Positions 17,800 through 26,489 of a stretch of 64,000 bases of DNA are shown here, piece by piece (the first letter of the stretch is position 1; every line of letters begins with the position of its first letter). The notes under the pieces are model-generated. The model worked only from the letters and a program-made list of their open reading frames with translations. It was not told the DNA's origin and did no database searches. The DNA lies in assembly GCF_965219715.1 (NCBI RefSeq), contig NZ_OZ244785.1, forward strand, positions 4,092,001 through 4,156,000, written 5' to 3'. This DNA is from Bacterioplanoides sp965219715. Its GTDB lineage: Bacteria > Pseudomonadota > Gammaproteobacteria > Pseudomonadales > Oceanobacteraceae. The position numbers were made by a program, and so were the translations under genes.

Positions 17800-18597
17800 A
17801 TGTTTTCATTCAGTACGCTAATTGGTTTTATTGCTGGTATCAGCTTGTTTGTGTTTGCTGTTGCCAGCAGCACAGACAACCATCAGATATTCGTTAGCTT
17901 ATCGAGTTTTGCATTGGTTTTAGGCAGCACGGTGGCCGCGTCTTTAATCAGTTATTCCACCAAAGATGTGTTGATTGCAGTGCGTTGTATGGCAGCAACG
18001 TTTTTCCACGCACCAACTTCACAGCAGCATCTGAACACACTGGTTGCGCGCTTTGTTGAATGGAGTACGGTCTATCGCTCAGGTGGTATTGCCGCTTTGG
18101 AAAGCAGTCTTACGGAGAAGGAACAAAAAGATGACTTTATTCGTAATGGCATTGAATTGATGGGAAGCGGCTATAAAAACAGCGATATTCGTATGATGTT
18201 AACCGATGAGTCAGACGCCTCCTGGCAGCGCCATACACTGGAGGCAAAAGTACTCAACACCATGGCTGTTTATGCCCCGGGATTCGGCATGGTTGGTACC
18301 ATAATTGGCCTGATTATTATGCTTGATAATATGAACGGTGATATGGCGGCACTGGGGAAAGGTCTGGCGCTGGCATTGATTACAACTCTCTACGGCGTTG
18401 TGTTATCAAACTTGTTCTTTAAGCCTGCGGCCAATCAGGTGACAGAAAAACAGGAAACCTGGTATTTCCGCAATCAGCTGGTTACAGAAGGCTTTGTATT
18501 GCTTGCTGAAAAACGTGATCCAATGTTTATTCAGGATCGTTTGAATGCCTACCTGCATCCAACATCACGTTTACGTCCGGTTGTTGAGGACTTCTGA
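17800..18597 (+). CDS. MotA/PomA-like stator protein
   Basis: A 265-residue inner-membrane protein of the MotA/TolQ/ExbB superfamily with four membrane segments and a cytoplasmic loop (about residues 50-150). The key MotA features are spaced as in E. coli MotA: Arg93 and Glu101 in YRSGGIAALE (8 apart, like R90/E98), Pro160 in APGFGMVGTIIGLI and Pro209 in FFKPAANQ (49 apart, like P173/P222). It therefore looks like a torque-generating stator, not an ExbB/TolQ protein. It is 18 bp after the FliF/FliG fusion gene and its stop overlaps the MotB-like start (TGATG). Confidence 0.87.
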   Translation: MFSFSTLIGFIAGISLFVFAVASSTDNHQIFVSLSSFALVLGSTVAASLISYSTKDVLIAVRCMAATFFHAPTSQQHLNTLVARFVEWSTVYRSGGIAALESSLTEKEQKDDFIRNGIELMGSGYKNSDIRMMLTDESDASWQRHTLEAKVLNTMAVYAPGFGMVGTIIGLIIMLDNMNGDMAALGKGLALALITTLYGVVLSNLFFKPAANQVTEKQETWYFRNQLVTEGFVLLAEKRDPMFIQDRLNAYLHPTSRLRPVVEDF

Positions 18598-19271
18598 TGC
18601 AGGAGTCGGTTAAATCAAGAGGGCTGCGCCGTCGTCGGCCAAACTTTGATGATTCAGCCAGTTCGTGGCTGGTGACTTATTCGGATGCAATTACCTTATT
18701 GTTGGCTTTTTTTGTCATGATCCTGGCCGTCAGTGATCTTAATCAGGGTAAGGTTGAGGCTTTGAAAGAAGGTTTATCTGAAGTTATCACTAATGAAGAT
18801 AAGCCTACTCCCTTCACTGATATTAAGAAGGGCCTTGATGAATATATTGCAAAGCAAGGCCTTCAGGATCAGTTATCAGTAGTGCTCGATAACAAGGGAG
18901 TGAAAGTCGAGTTTGCTAACGTTGCTTTGTACGATTCTGGCTCGGCGGACATCAAGACCGACGCGCTGCCTCTGCTTGAGGAAGTGAGTCGGGTTATTCG
19001 CAATACCAGTCACTCCAGTCATATGATTGAAGTCGAAGGGCACACCGATGATTTGCCTATATCGACAGAAAAATTTCCTTCCAACTGGGAGCTATCGTCG
19101 GCTCGTGCGACCAATGTCGTAAAGTATCTTTTGTCGCAGGGATTGGAAAAAGAACGCTTAAAAGCTTCCGGCTTTGCAGATAGTCGCCCTAAGGAAAACT
19201 CCGAAAACCTCACTGCTGAACAGCTTCGTCCCGCGAATCGTCGGGTTGTGGTATTTGTTCGACGTTACTGA
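18597..19271 (+). CDS. MotB-like stator protein with OmpA domain
   Basis: A 224-residue protein: short basic cytoplasmic N-terminus, one membrane span (about residues 28-48) carrying the ion-binding Asp30 in YSDAITLLLAFFVMI (E. coli MotB Asp32), a plug/linker region, and a C-terminal OmpA-like peptidoglycan-binding domain (about 105-224; VEGHTDDLPIS, NWELSSARATNVVKYL). It pairs with the MotA-like gene by a one-base TGATG overlap; GAGGA lies seven bases before the ATG. The domain anchors the stator to the wall. Presence beside a rotor-like fusion and no other flagellar gene is the odd point. Confidence 0.88.
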   Translation: MQESVKSRGLRRRRPNFDDSASSWLVTYSDAITLLLAFFVMILAVSDLNQGKVEALKEGLSEVITNEDKPTPFTDIKKGLDEYIAKQGLQDQLSVVLDNKGVKVEFANVALYDSGSADIKTDALPLLEEVSRVIRNTSHSSHMIEVEGHTDDLPISTEKFPSNWELSSARATNVVKYLLSQGLEKERLKASGFADSRPKENSENLTAEQLRPANRRVVVFVRRY

Positions 19272-19398
19272 ATCAGCAGCATAATATTTTCGTGGAAATA
19301 TAACTGCTACATTTCTGAAATATTCGTGTCTCGTTATTGTCACTTTTCTCTCTTAGCCTGCTGGCTCCGAATTAAAGCTTAGCTCCTGAGAGAGAACG

Positions 19399-21261
19399 AT
19401 GATGGAATTTAACAAAAGTGGCTTATATAAAGCGCTGATGATTGCTATGGCGGCCAGCGCTCTGGTGGCTTGTGGTTCAGAAGATGGCGACAATGGTGCT
19501 ACTGGCACAGCAGGTCAGGCAGGTGCTCCGGGCTCACCTGGTGACAAGGGAGACAAAGGGGATGATGCGTCTGTAACTGGCCGTTTAACTCGTATTGCAA
19601 CCGTCCCAACCGGTGCTGAAGTAACCGGCATGTTTATGACGGAAAATGGTGATTTATTCTTCAACGCACAGCACCCATCAAGTGCGAACGTCGAAACGGA
19701 TGGTAATGCAACGCCGTATAACAAAGGTACGGTAGGCGTTATCGAAGGCTTTAGCTTCAACGAAATTCCTGCAGATAAAATTAACCTGCCAGTTCCTATT
19801 GGTGCAGAAATGCAGTTGGTACAGACCGCATATGGTCAATACAAAATTCTTGGCCAGAACGGCGACGCCGCAAAAAATGGCGGCACACAGCCAGAAGGCA
19901 AGTTAGGTAGCATTCGCAAACTGGATAACAGCGCAGAAGTCACCGAAACCGATATGCCAGACTTCAATGCATACCTGCCAATTCCAAACAAAACTAATGA
20001 AGGTTACCTGTATACCAACTGGGAAGATCGCCCGGGTGGTATGAGCCGTATGCACCTGAAGAAAGAAAATGGCAAATGGACGGTTCTGGATGCGATGATG
20101 GTTGATTTCGCGGCCGTACAAGGAACAGGTGCTAACTGTTTTGGTTCCGTTTCTCCATGGGGTACTCCATTGACTTCAGAAGAGTGGGTTATCAGCACAA
20201 AAGTAGATACAACCACTCACCCGGACTGGAACAAACCTGGCAGTACCAGTGCCGTTTGGGACTTAGCTGATACGCCTGCTAACCCTTATGACTTCGGTTA
20301 TATCGTTGAAATCAGCAAACCTCTCGAAGCAGCTCCTGTGCCGGTTAAACATTACACCATTGGCCGCTATGAGCATGAAAACTCAACAGTAATGCCTGAC
20401 GCGAAAACGGTTTACTCATCTCAGGATGATGATGGCGGTGTTCTGTTTAAATTCGTTGCCGATACTGCAGAAGATTTGAGTTCAGGTACCTTGTACGGTG
20501 CTAAATTGACTCAGGATGCTGATAAGAATGATCCGGCAACAACGGGTTTCGACGTTGAGTGGGTTGCTCTGGCATCGTCTGATAATGCAACGATTGAAGC
20601 CTGGATCAATGAATTCGATGGCATTGGTACTGATCAGTGGGAAGATGGCAAGACCAGCTATATGACAGTCAAAGATGTTGAAGCTTGGGCTGCATGGGTG
20701 AAAGCGGGTCGTCCGGCTACTGGGCATACTTATCCGACAGTAGAAAATGGCGGTGGCAAGGTAACGGCTGGCAAGCCTATGGATGATCGTTCAGCGTTTA
20801 TTGAGTCTCGTCAGGCAGCCCGACAACTCGGTGCAACAGCAGAATGGCGCAAACTGGAAGGGATTTCTATTAACCATAAGCGTGTAAAAGAAGCAGTTAC
20901 TGGTGAAGACTTGATTGCAGACGAGAAAGTAACAGCTGCTTATCTGTATATGGGGAATGCCGACACCGATAAAACCATGATTGATGAAGTTGGAGATATC
21001 CGCCTATCCAGTCGTGTTAAAGATTGCGGCACTATTTATCGTGCGAAAATTCTTGCTGACTACAACATTAATCGTATCGACCCTGTGCTAACAGGTTCTA
21101 CTTATCGTACCAAGTTATCTGGCGCAGATAAGTGTGATGTGAATGGTATTACAAACCCTGACAACGTTATCGTTCTGAATAATGGTAGTATTCTGATTGG
21201 TGAGGATGCTGGCAGTAATCGCGATAATGATACGCTTTGGATGTATGAACCTAAAAAATAA
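19399..21261 (+). CDS. PhoX-like (DUF839) lipoprotein with collagen-like linker
   Basis: A 620-residue lipoprotein: lipobox ALVAC (Cys25), then eight uninterrupted Gly-X-Y triplets (residues 33-56) like collagen, then a large beta-propeller-type body resembling DUF839/PhoX (GRLTRIATVPTGAEVTGMF; NGDLFFNAQHPSS; late GDIRLSSRVKDCGTIYRA and NGSILIGEDAGSNRDNDTLW). PhoX enzymes are Ca/Fe phosphomonoesterases, normally Tat-exported; here the signal is a Sec-type lipoprotein signal without twin Arg, so activity is uncertain. It has its own terminator. Confidence 0.75.
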   Translation: MMEFNKSGLYKALMIAMAASALVACGSEDGDNGATGTAGQAGAPGSPGDKGDKGDDASVTGRLTRIATVPTGAEVTGMFMTENGDLFFNAQHPSSANVETDGNATPYNKGTVGVIEGFSFNEIPADKINLPVPIGAEMQLVQTAYGQYKILGQNGDAAKNGGTQPEGKLGSIRKLDNSAEVTETDMPDFNAYLPIPNKTNEGYLYTNWEDRPGGMSRMHLKKENGKWTVLDAMMVDFAAVQGTGANCFGSVSPWGTPLTSEEWVISTKVDTTTHPDWNKPGSTSAVWDLADTPANPYDFGYIVEISKPLEAAPVPVKHYTIGRYEHENSTVMPDAKTVYSSQDDDGGVLFKFVADTAEDLSSGTLYGAKLTQDADKNDPATTGFDVEWVALASSDNATIEAWINEFDGIGTDQWEDGKTSYMTVKDVEAWAAWVKAGRPATGHTYPTVENGGGKVTAGKPMDDRSAFIESRQAARQLGATAEWRKLEGISINHKRVKEAVTGEDLIADEKVTAAYLYMGNADTDKTMIDEVGDIRLSSRVKDCGTIYRAKILADYNINRIDPVLTGSTYRTKLSGADKCDVNGITNPDNVIVLNNGSILIGEDAGSNRDNDTLWMYEPKK

Positions 21262-21275
21262 AATTTAGATTCCTT

Positions 21276-21310
21276 AAAAGGCCTTGCGGTAAAACGTAAG
21301 GCCTTTTTTG
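21276..21310 (+). terminator. Terminator after the PhoX-like gene
   Basis: Stem AAAAGGCCTTGCG / CGTAAGGCCTTTTTT with a T6 tail. Confidence 0.88.
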
Positions 21311-21389
21311 TTATTAGTATTTAATAAGAATGAAACTTTTAAAAATCATAATGACAGAATATTAATTAGAAATAGATTAGCTTGATGTC

Positions 21390-23045
21390 ATGAATATAAT
21401 GTATTTTTTTATGTCGTTTGGAGGCATTCTTTTATTCTCATTTCTTGCTTCTTGTAGCGATCAAGGAGCAGCCGATAGCAATGTTAATACCACTTCTTCC
21501 GGTATTCCTGCATCTGATTACATCGCTCTGGGTGAGACTTATAACCCGGAAGCAGTGATTCCTCCACAGTGTTATACCAAGACTGATGGTAATAAAAACC
21601 CATGTTATGCATGCCACCAAACCTACAAAAAGTCGGAAGGTAGGCCGAATATTATGGCTGATGGTGGACTTCAGGGCAGCTATGACTTCTCTGATGAAGG
21701 TATGGTGAATAGCTGGAAAAACTTGTTTGTTGACCGAGGCGAATACATAAAAACATTATCTGATGATGATATCCGTAGTTGGGTTGATAAAGACAATTAT
21801 TCAGTGTTTATAAGTCAGCTTGAGAATGACTCTGATTGGCAGGGTGAGATAGCAAAAATCGAAGATCTGGCTTATCCCGATAAAGCCTTCCATGAAAATG
21901 GCCTTGCTAAAGACGGCAGTTATTGGGTGGCATTTAACTACAAACCATTCCCGAGTACTTTCTGGCCGACAAACGGATCTACCGGAGATGTCATGGTTCG
22001 CCTGCCTGCAGCTTTTCGCGAGATTGACGGCGTGTATAACTCCGATGTTTATTTCGCTAACCTGGCGCTTCTGGAAATTGCTGTAAAAGATATAAAACAA
22101 GTATCTACCCTCCCGGTTTCTGAGAACAGTATTGCAGAAGATATCGATGGCGATGGTGTTCTGAAAGATGACGTTACCACGATAACAATTCGTGATACTT
22201 ATCTTGGTGATGCCTCAAATATCCAGCTGGCAAAGATGCTGTATCCAGAAGGAACAGAGTTCTTGCATACAGTGCGTTATATAGGTGTTGACGAGAACGG
22301 CCAGGTCTTTAATGCACCGAGAATGAAAGAAGTACGTTACATGCGTAAAGCTCAATTTAAACGCAAGAACCTGTTGTCGACATCTTACTATCGCGAAGCT
22401 AAAGAAAAAGATTTCGGAAAATTGCCGGTAACTGTGTATACCGGAGATAAAGGTATCAGCAATGGTTTTGGCTGGGTAATTAATGGTTATATCGAAGATA
22501 AAGATGGCAGTCTGAGACAACAAAATCGTGAAGAACTGGCTTTCTGCAACGGTTGCCATAAGACCGTCGGCACAACCTTTGATCAAACCTTTTCATTTGC
22601 GCGTAAGCTAGAAGGGAAGCAGGGTTGGGGTTATATCGACTTAAGAAAAATAAAAGATGTTCCGACCATGGGTGAAACGCAAGGTGAATTTTTAACCTAT
22701 ATGCAACGCGTTGGTGGTGGCGACGAGTTCCGTCAGAATAAAGAGATGCTGAAGCGTTGGTTCAATAGCGATGGAACTGTTAATCGCACAAAGGTTGAAG
22801 CAGCGAAATCTCTGTATGAGCTGATTATGCCATCTGCAGAGCGGGCGCTGGCATTGAATAAGGCTTATAAAGCCATCGTAGACGAGCAGAGTTACATCTA
22901 TGGTCGTGATGCCGTGCTAACGCCAGCAAGCAATGTCCTTCAGCATGTTGATGATAGTGTTGCTCCGCTGCAGGAAACACATCGTCATCACTGGGATATG
23001 CGCCTAGATTGGAATAAACATCTGGATCTGGCTGAGAGTCTATAA
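21390..23045 (+). CDS. Di-haem c-type cytochrome-like lipoprotein
   Basis: A 551-residue lipoprotein (lipobox FLASC, Cys22) with two CXXCH haem-binding motifs: CYACH at residues 72-76 and CNGCH at 386-390. Between them is a long region without motifs I recognise. Covalent c-type haem attachment in the periplasm is expected from the motifs. No clear ribosome site precedes the ATG at 21390; in-frame ATGs at 21399 and 21411 are alternatives. The next gene starts 2 bp after its stop, so the two are coupled. The electron partner is unknown. Confidence 0.68.
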   Translation: MNIMYFFMSFGGILLFSFLASCSDQGAADSNVNTTSSGIPASDYIALGETYNPEAVIPPQCYTKTDGNKNPCYACHQTYKKSEGRPNIMADGGLQGSYDFSDEGMVNSWKNLFVDRGEYIKTLSDDDIRSWVDKDNYSVFISQLENDSDWQGEIAKIEDLAYPDKAFHENGLAKDGSYWVAFNYKPFPSTFWPTNGSTGDVMVRLPAAFREIDGVYNSDVYFANLALLEIAVKDIKQVSTLPVSENSIAEDIDGDGVLKDDVTTITIRDTYLGDASNIQLAKMLYPEGTEFLHTVRYIGVDENGQVFNAPRMKEVRYMRKAQFKRKNLLSTSYYREAKEKDFGKLPVTVYTGDKGISNGFGWVINGYIEDKDGSLRQQNREELAFCNGCHKTVGTTFDQTFSFARKLEGKQGWGYIDLRKIKDVPTMGETQGEFLTYMQRVGGGDEFRQNKEMLKRWFNSDGTVNRTKVEAAKSLYELIMPSAERALALNKAYKAIVDEQSYIYGRDAVLTPASNVLQHVDDSVAPLQETHRHHWDMRLDWNKHLDLAESL

Positions 23046-23047
23046 CC

Positions 23048-23734
23048 ATGCTATCAGATAGTTTTTTTCAGGCTTGTTTGCTGATGGGCCTGGGAATCGG
23101 AATCGATGTAGCAATTGCAACGGCATTGCGTACACAGGTTCTTAAACAGCAGAAAATCGTGTGGTTGTGGATTGCCGGCGTTACTCTGACTCACACCCTG
23201 TTTCCTATGGCAGGGTATTTACTGACTTACTTCAGCATTCAAACGTTACCAACCTTAACGCCGCTGATTGGTGTTCTGGCTTTTTCTTTGATTGCCTGGT
23301 TCTTATGGGAAGAGTTGTTTGCAAGCGAAGAAGAATCAGAACACCAGAATCTGATCGTAACCGCGGGTATTATTCTGGCAGTAAGCTGGGATGCCTTATG
23401 GTCCGGACCTGCTAAGTCAGCACAAATTGTTGGTTGGAGTGAGTGGCAGATCTGGAGCTCGTTTATACTGGTCGGCCTGGTTGTGATGGCCTTTGCCATG
23501 TTGGCATTTCGTCTCGCCAGTGCTTTTTGCCACTATGCCCGCTTACGCGGCAACCCGTTAATATTCCTGCAGTGGGTGCAATACAGCGTTATTGGTTACT
23601 TTGGTTTATTGGCCTTATTCCGCTATACACTGGGCTCTGAAATCAGTGATGCCTCTGTTTTTGTGTTATCTATGGCAATGACATCGGTACTGATGGCAGC
23701 CTCATCCGTATTACAGCAACCTCAGAACGCCTGA
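23048..23734 (+). CDS. Polytopic inner-membrane protein, function unknown
   Basis: A 228-residue protein with about six or seven hydrophobic segments. The pattern MGLGIGIDVAIATALR in the first helix and GVTLTHTLFPMAGYLL in the second recalls small MntP/LysE-like exporters, which have an Asp in helix 1 and a Pro-Gly motif, but the match is loose and I do not assign it. It follows the di-haem lipoprotein by 2 bp and is presumably part of the same membrane-linked unit. Its 3' end overlaps the convergent astB stop by 13 bp. Confidence 0.6.
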   Translation: MLSDSFFQACLLMGLGIGIDVAIATALRTQVLKQQKIVWLWIAGVTLTHTLFPMAGYLLTYFSIQTLPTLTPLIGVLAFSLIAWFLWEELFASEEESEHQNLIVTAGIILAVSWDALWSGPAKSAQIVGWSEWQIWSSFILVGLVVMAFAMLAFRLASAFCHYARLRGNPLIFLQWVQYSVIGYFGLLALFRYTLGSEISDASVFVLSMAMTSVLMAASSVLQQPQNA

Positions 23735-25011
23735 ATAAGTTGATGAACTTTTTGGCTGGCGAGCAGACACTGCTCGGCTAAGTCAGCACTTTTTAATTGC
23801 TCAGGCTCTATCGAATCGAGGTAAAAAGCATTGATACACTGCTGAAGTTGTTCAATCTTATTCAGATCAAGCAGGTATCGCTGGTCGACTTGTGATAGCT
23901 CTTCGGCAGTTAATGCAACACGCAGACGTAAACAAGCTGGCCCTCCACCATTGTTCATACTCTGACGAACATCGATGAAGTCTGCTTTTCTGATTGGTTG
24001 TGAATAATCATTTAGCAGGGTATTTAAATAGGTTTTTACCTTCACGCTGTACTGACATTCAACCGGTAATAACAACCGCATTAGATTTTTATGCTTTGGA
24101 TCGTTTAACAGTTGGCCGTTAAACAGGTAAGTGTTTACAGCTTCTTCTAATGGCACCTGTTGTTCAGTTACTGTTATTGGCTGGAAATCAATCAGCGATC
24201 GGATTTTCTCGAACGCCAGTTTTTGTGATTCGGGCTCATAGGCTTTTTCATGGAAGAAGAGTACATTGGCATTAGCCACGGCAACAACATCATTATGGAA
24301 GGCTCCGGCATTAATTGCTTCGGTACTCTGCTGAATAAATACCTGATGGGTTACTGGTACCTGGTGAATCCGGGCAATGGACTGGCTGGCCCCCAGGCTT
24401 TGTCGGCCCGGGTAGACCTGTTCCGCTGAATTTTTTCCATAACAAAATAATTGCACATAGTTATGTTTATCGTACAGCCGGTTATGATTTGCCGCTCCTT
24501 CATCTGAAAAAATCCTCAGTTCTGGTAGCGCTTGATGAATCGTGAAGTGAGCATTGTTTGAAAATATCGTTGACAGCATTCTAGCTGTTTGTTCGGCTTC
24601 CAGTTTTCGGTGATCATTGGATTGCAAGTTAGCTACGGTAATGTGTAATTTATTATCCAGAGTGTCACAGGATGGTGTGACGGTAGCAGCATTCGCAGCC
24701 CACATGGCTGATGCCGAATACAAGCGTGCTAATAATCCCGGAATTTCACTCGCTTGCTTTAACTGTTCCGACAGATTACCGTAATAACCCAGCTGATGAA
24801 GCAGCTCAATACGAGGGCAAAAATGAGGAGGAAAGATTCCCTGGATAAAACCGGATTCAATCATCCACTGCATCTTGCTTAACCCTTCAAGCGCTGCTTT
24901 TTTGGGATAAGATATTTGCTGTGCATGCTGTTGGCTGGCAACATTACCAATGGCTAAACCAGCATAATTATGGCTGGGGCCAATTAACCCATCAAAGTTC
25001 ACTTCAATCAT
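23722..25011 (-). CDS. astB: N-succinylarginine dihydrolase
   Basis: A 429-residue enzyme of the AST arginine-degradation pathway that converts N-succinylarginine to succinylornithine, ammonia and CO2. Family features visible: EVNFDGLIGPSHNYAGLAIG at the N-terminus, YSASAMWAANAATVTPS, FHNDVVAVANANVLFFHE, and the catalytic-Cys region MNNGGGPACLRLRV near the end. Last gene of a four-gene minus-strand operon (M20 hydrolase, astA, astD, astB); its ATG overlaps the astD stop by 4 bp (ATGA). Confidence 0.94.
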   Translation of the reverse strand: MIEVNFDGLIGPSHNYAGLAIGNVASQQHAQQISYPKKAALEGLSKMQWMIESGFIQGIFPPHFCPRIELLHQLGYYGNLSEQLKQASEIPGLLARLYSASAMWAANAATVTPSCDTLDNKLHITVANLQSNDHRKLEAEQTARMLSTIFSNNAHFTIHQALPELRIFSDEGAANHNRLYDKHNYVQLFCYGKNSAEQVYPGRQSLGASQSIARIHQVPVTHQVFIQQSTEAINAGAFHNDVVAVANANVLFFHEKAYEPESQKLAFEKIRSLIDFQPITVTEQQVPLEEAVNTYLFNGQLLNDPKHKNLMRLLLPVECQYSVKVKTYLNTLLNDYSQPIRKADFIDVRQSMNNGGGPACLRLRVALTAEELSQVDQRYLLDLNKIEQLQQCINAFYLDSIEPEQLKSADLAEQCLLASQKVHQLIQAF

Positions 25012-26489
25012 AAATCCACCTGGCTGATTTTCACGGAATCTTCAATGGCTTCTGCTAAAGCAGAGGCTTGCGGCCATGCACAGTAATCTGCTGCATAATA
25101 AGCACTGGGACGATGATTGCCGCTGACCCCGGTTCCTCCAAACGGCAGCGTGCTGGGAGCTCCCGTTGTGGGTTTATTTATTGTGAAGAAGCCAGCGTTG
25201 ATATGTTGCTGGAACTGTTGTTGATGAACAATATTTTGTGAGACCAAACCCGCAGCCAGACCATACTGCGTTGCATTAGCGTGCTGGATTGCCTGATTGA
25301 TGTCATCTACCCAAAACACCTGTAACACAGGTCCGAATATTTCCTCGTCCGGAATTATTGATTGCGGAACTGAAGACATGTCGATAACTGCCGGAGAGAC
25401 CAGTGTGTCTGGTTCTAAATCTTGTGGCTCAAGCAGTTTTTTACCTCCCAGAGACTCAAGGTGTTGATATTGCTGTCTGACTTTATTTGCTGCGTGTGGG
25501 GAAATCAGCGGGCCAATAAAGCTCTGGCATTCTTTTCCATCGGTTGTTGATACCCGAAGCTTTTGGCAACGTAAAACCAAGTTGTTAAGTAACTCTCTGT
25601 TTTCTTGGTTATCAATGATGATAAGTCGACGACTGCAGGTACAACGCTGGCCACTGCTGATAAACGCGCTGCGTATAATCAGGTCGCTGATTTGATTTCT
25701 TTCATTATCTGAATATGGTTTATCATAAGCATCGACAATCAGCGGGTTATTGCCACCCATTTCCAGGGCCAATAAAACTTCCGGCCTTCCGGCTAAGGCT
25801 TTGTGTATTATCCGGCCAGTCTGTGAAGACCCGGTAAACAACACGGCATTTACGGGCTGTAATAATAAGGCCTCTGATACCTCAGAGCCTCCAGGCAATA
25901 AATTTATTACCCCGGCAGGAAGGCCGGCCTGATGCCAGAGTTGAACCATAAATTCAGCGCAGGCTGGGGTATGCTCACTTGGTTTTAACAAAATGCAGTT
26001 GCCTGCCAATAAAGCAGGAACAATATGGCCATTGGCCAGGTGAAATGGGAAGTTATAGGGAGAAATTACCACCACCACACCAAGTGGCTGGTGAACCAAT
26101 CTATATGGATTCTTGTTGGTATCGGCGCAACGGTTTTGCTGGGCTGAGATACTGATGTCTGTTTTATTGATACAGGCTGCGATTTCTGTTCGGGCTTCCC
26201 ACAGCGGTTTACCATTTTCCTTCGATAATAATGTCGCCAACGATTCTTGATTATCTCTCAGCAACTGAGTAAAGGTCTGAATAATCAAGATACGTTCTGT
26301 AAGACCGATATTTCTCCAGCGACCGACGTAGCTACTGGCTGCTACAAAAGCCTGTTCAACCTGATGCTTTGCAGCTTGATTCTTCTGCCAGATAACTTCA
26401 CCACTGGATGGGTTTGAAGAGGTAAGAACAGGGCCTTCTCCATTTAGCCAATTGCCATTAATAAATAAACCTTTATCAGATATATTCAT
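25008..26489 (-). CDS. astD: N-succinylglutamate 5-semialdehyde dehydrogenase
   Basis: About 493 residues, NAD-dependent aldehyde dehydrogenase fold: GVVVVISPYNFPFHLANGH at the cofactor site, FTGSSQTGR (Rossmann turn), the catalytic Glu in LALEMGGNNP and the catalytic Cys region SSGQRCTCSRRL. It oxidises succinylglutamate semialdehyde to succinylglutamate. The open frame extends upstream to 26531, but ATG 26489 has GGGAG seven bases before it and the family N-terminus (MNISDKGLFINGNW), so I use it. It overlaps the astA 3' end by 14 bp. Confidence 0.93.
   Translation of the reverse strand: MNISDKGLFINGNWLNGEGPVLTSSNPSSGEVIWQKNQAAKHQVEQAFVAASSYVGRWRNIGLTERILIIQTFTQLLRDNQESLATLLSKENGKPLWEARTEIAACINKTDISISAQQNRCADTNKNPYRLVHQPLGVVVVISPYNFPFHLANGHIVPALLAGNCILLKPSEHTPACAEFMVQLWHQAGLPAGVINLLPGGSEVSEALLLQPVNAVLFTGSSQTGRIIHKALAGRPEVLLALEMGGNNPLIVDAYDKPYSDNERNQISDLIIRSAFISSGQRCTCSRRLIIIDNQENRELLNNLVLRCQKLRVSTTDGKECQSFIGPLISPHAANKVRQQYQHLESLGGKKLLEPQDLEPDTLVSPAVIDMSSVPQSIIPDEEIFGPVLQVFWVDDINQAIQHANATQYGLAAGLVSQNIVHQQQFQQHINAGFFTINKPTTGAPSTLPFGGTGVSGNHRPSAYYAADYCAWPQASALAEAIEDSVKISQVDL

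Noticed and set aside
17800..19271. ExbB/ExbD or TolQ/TolR pair
   Set aside because: The MotB-like protein has an OmpA peptidoglycan domain and the MotA-like protein has the Arg/Glu and Pro spacing of flagellar stators.
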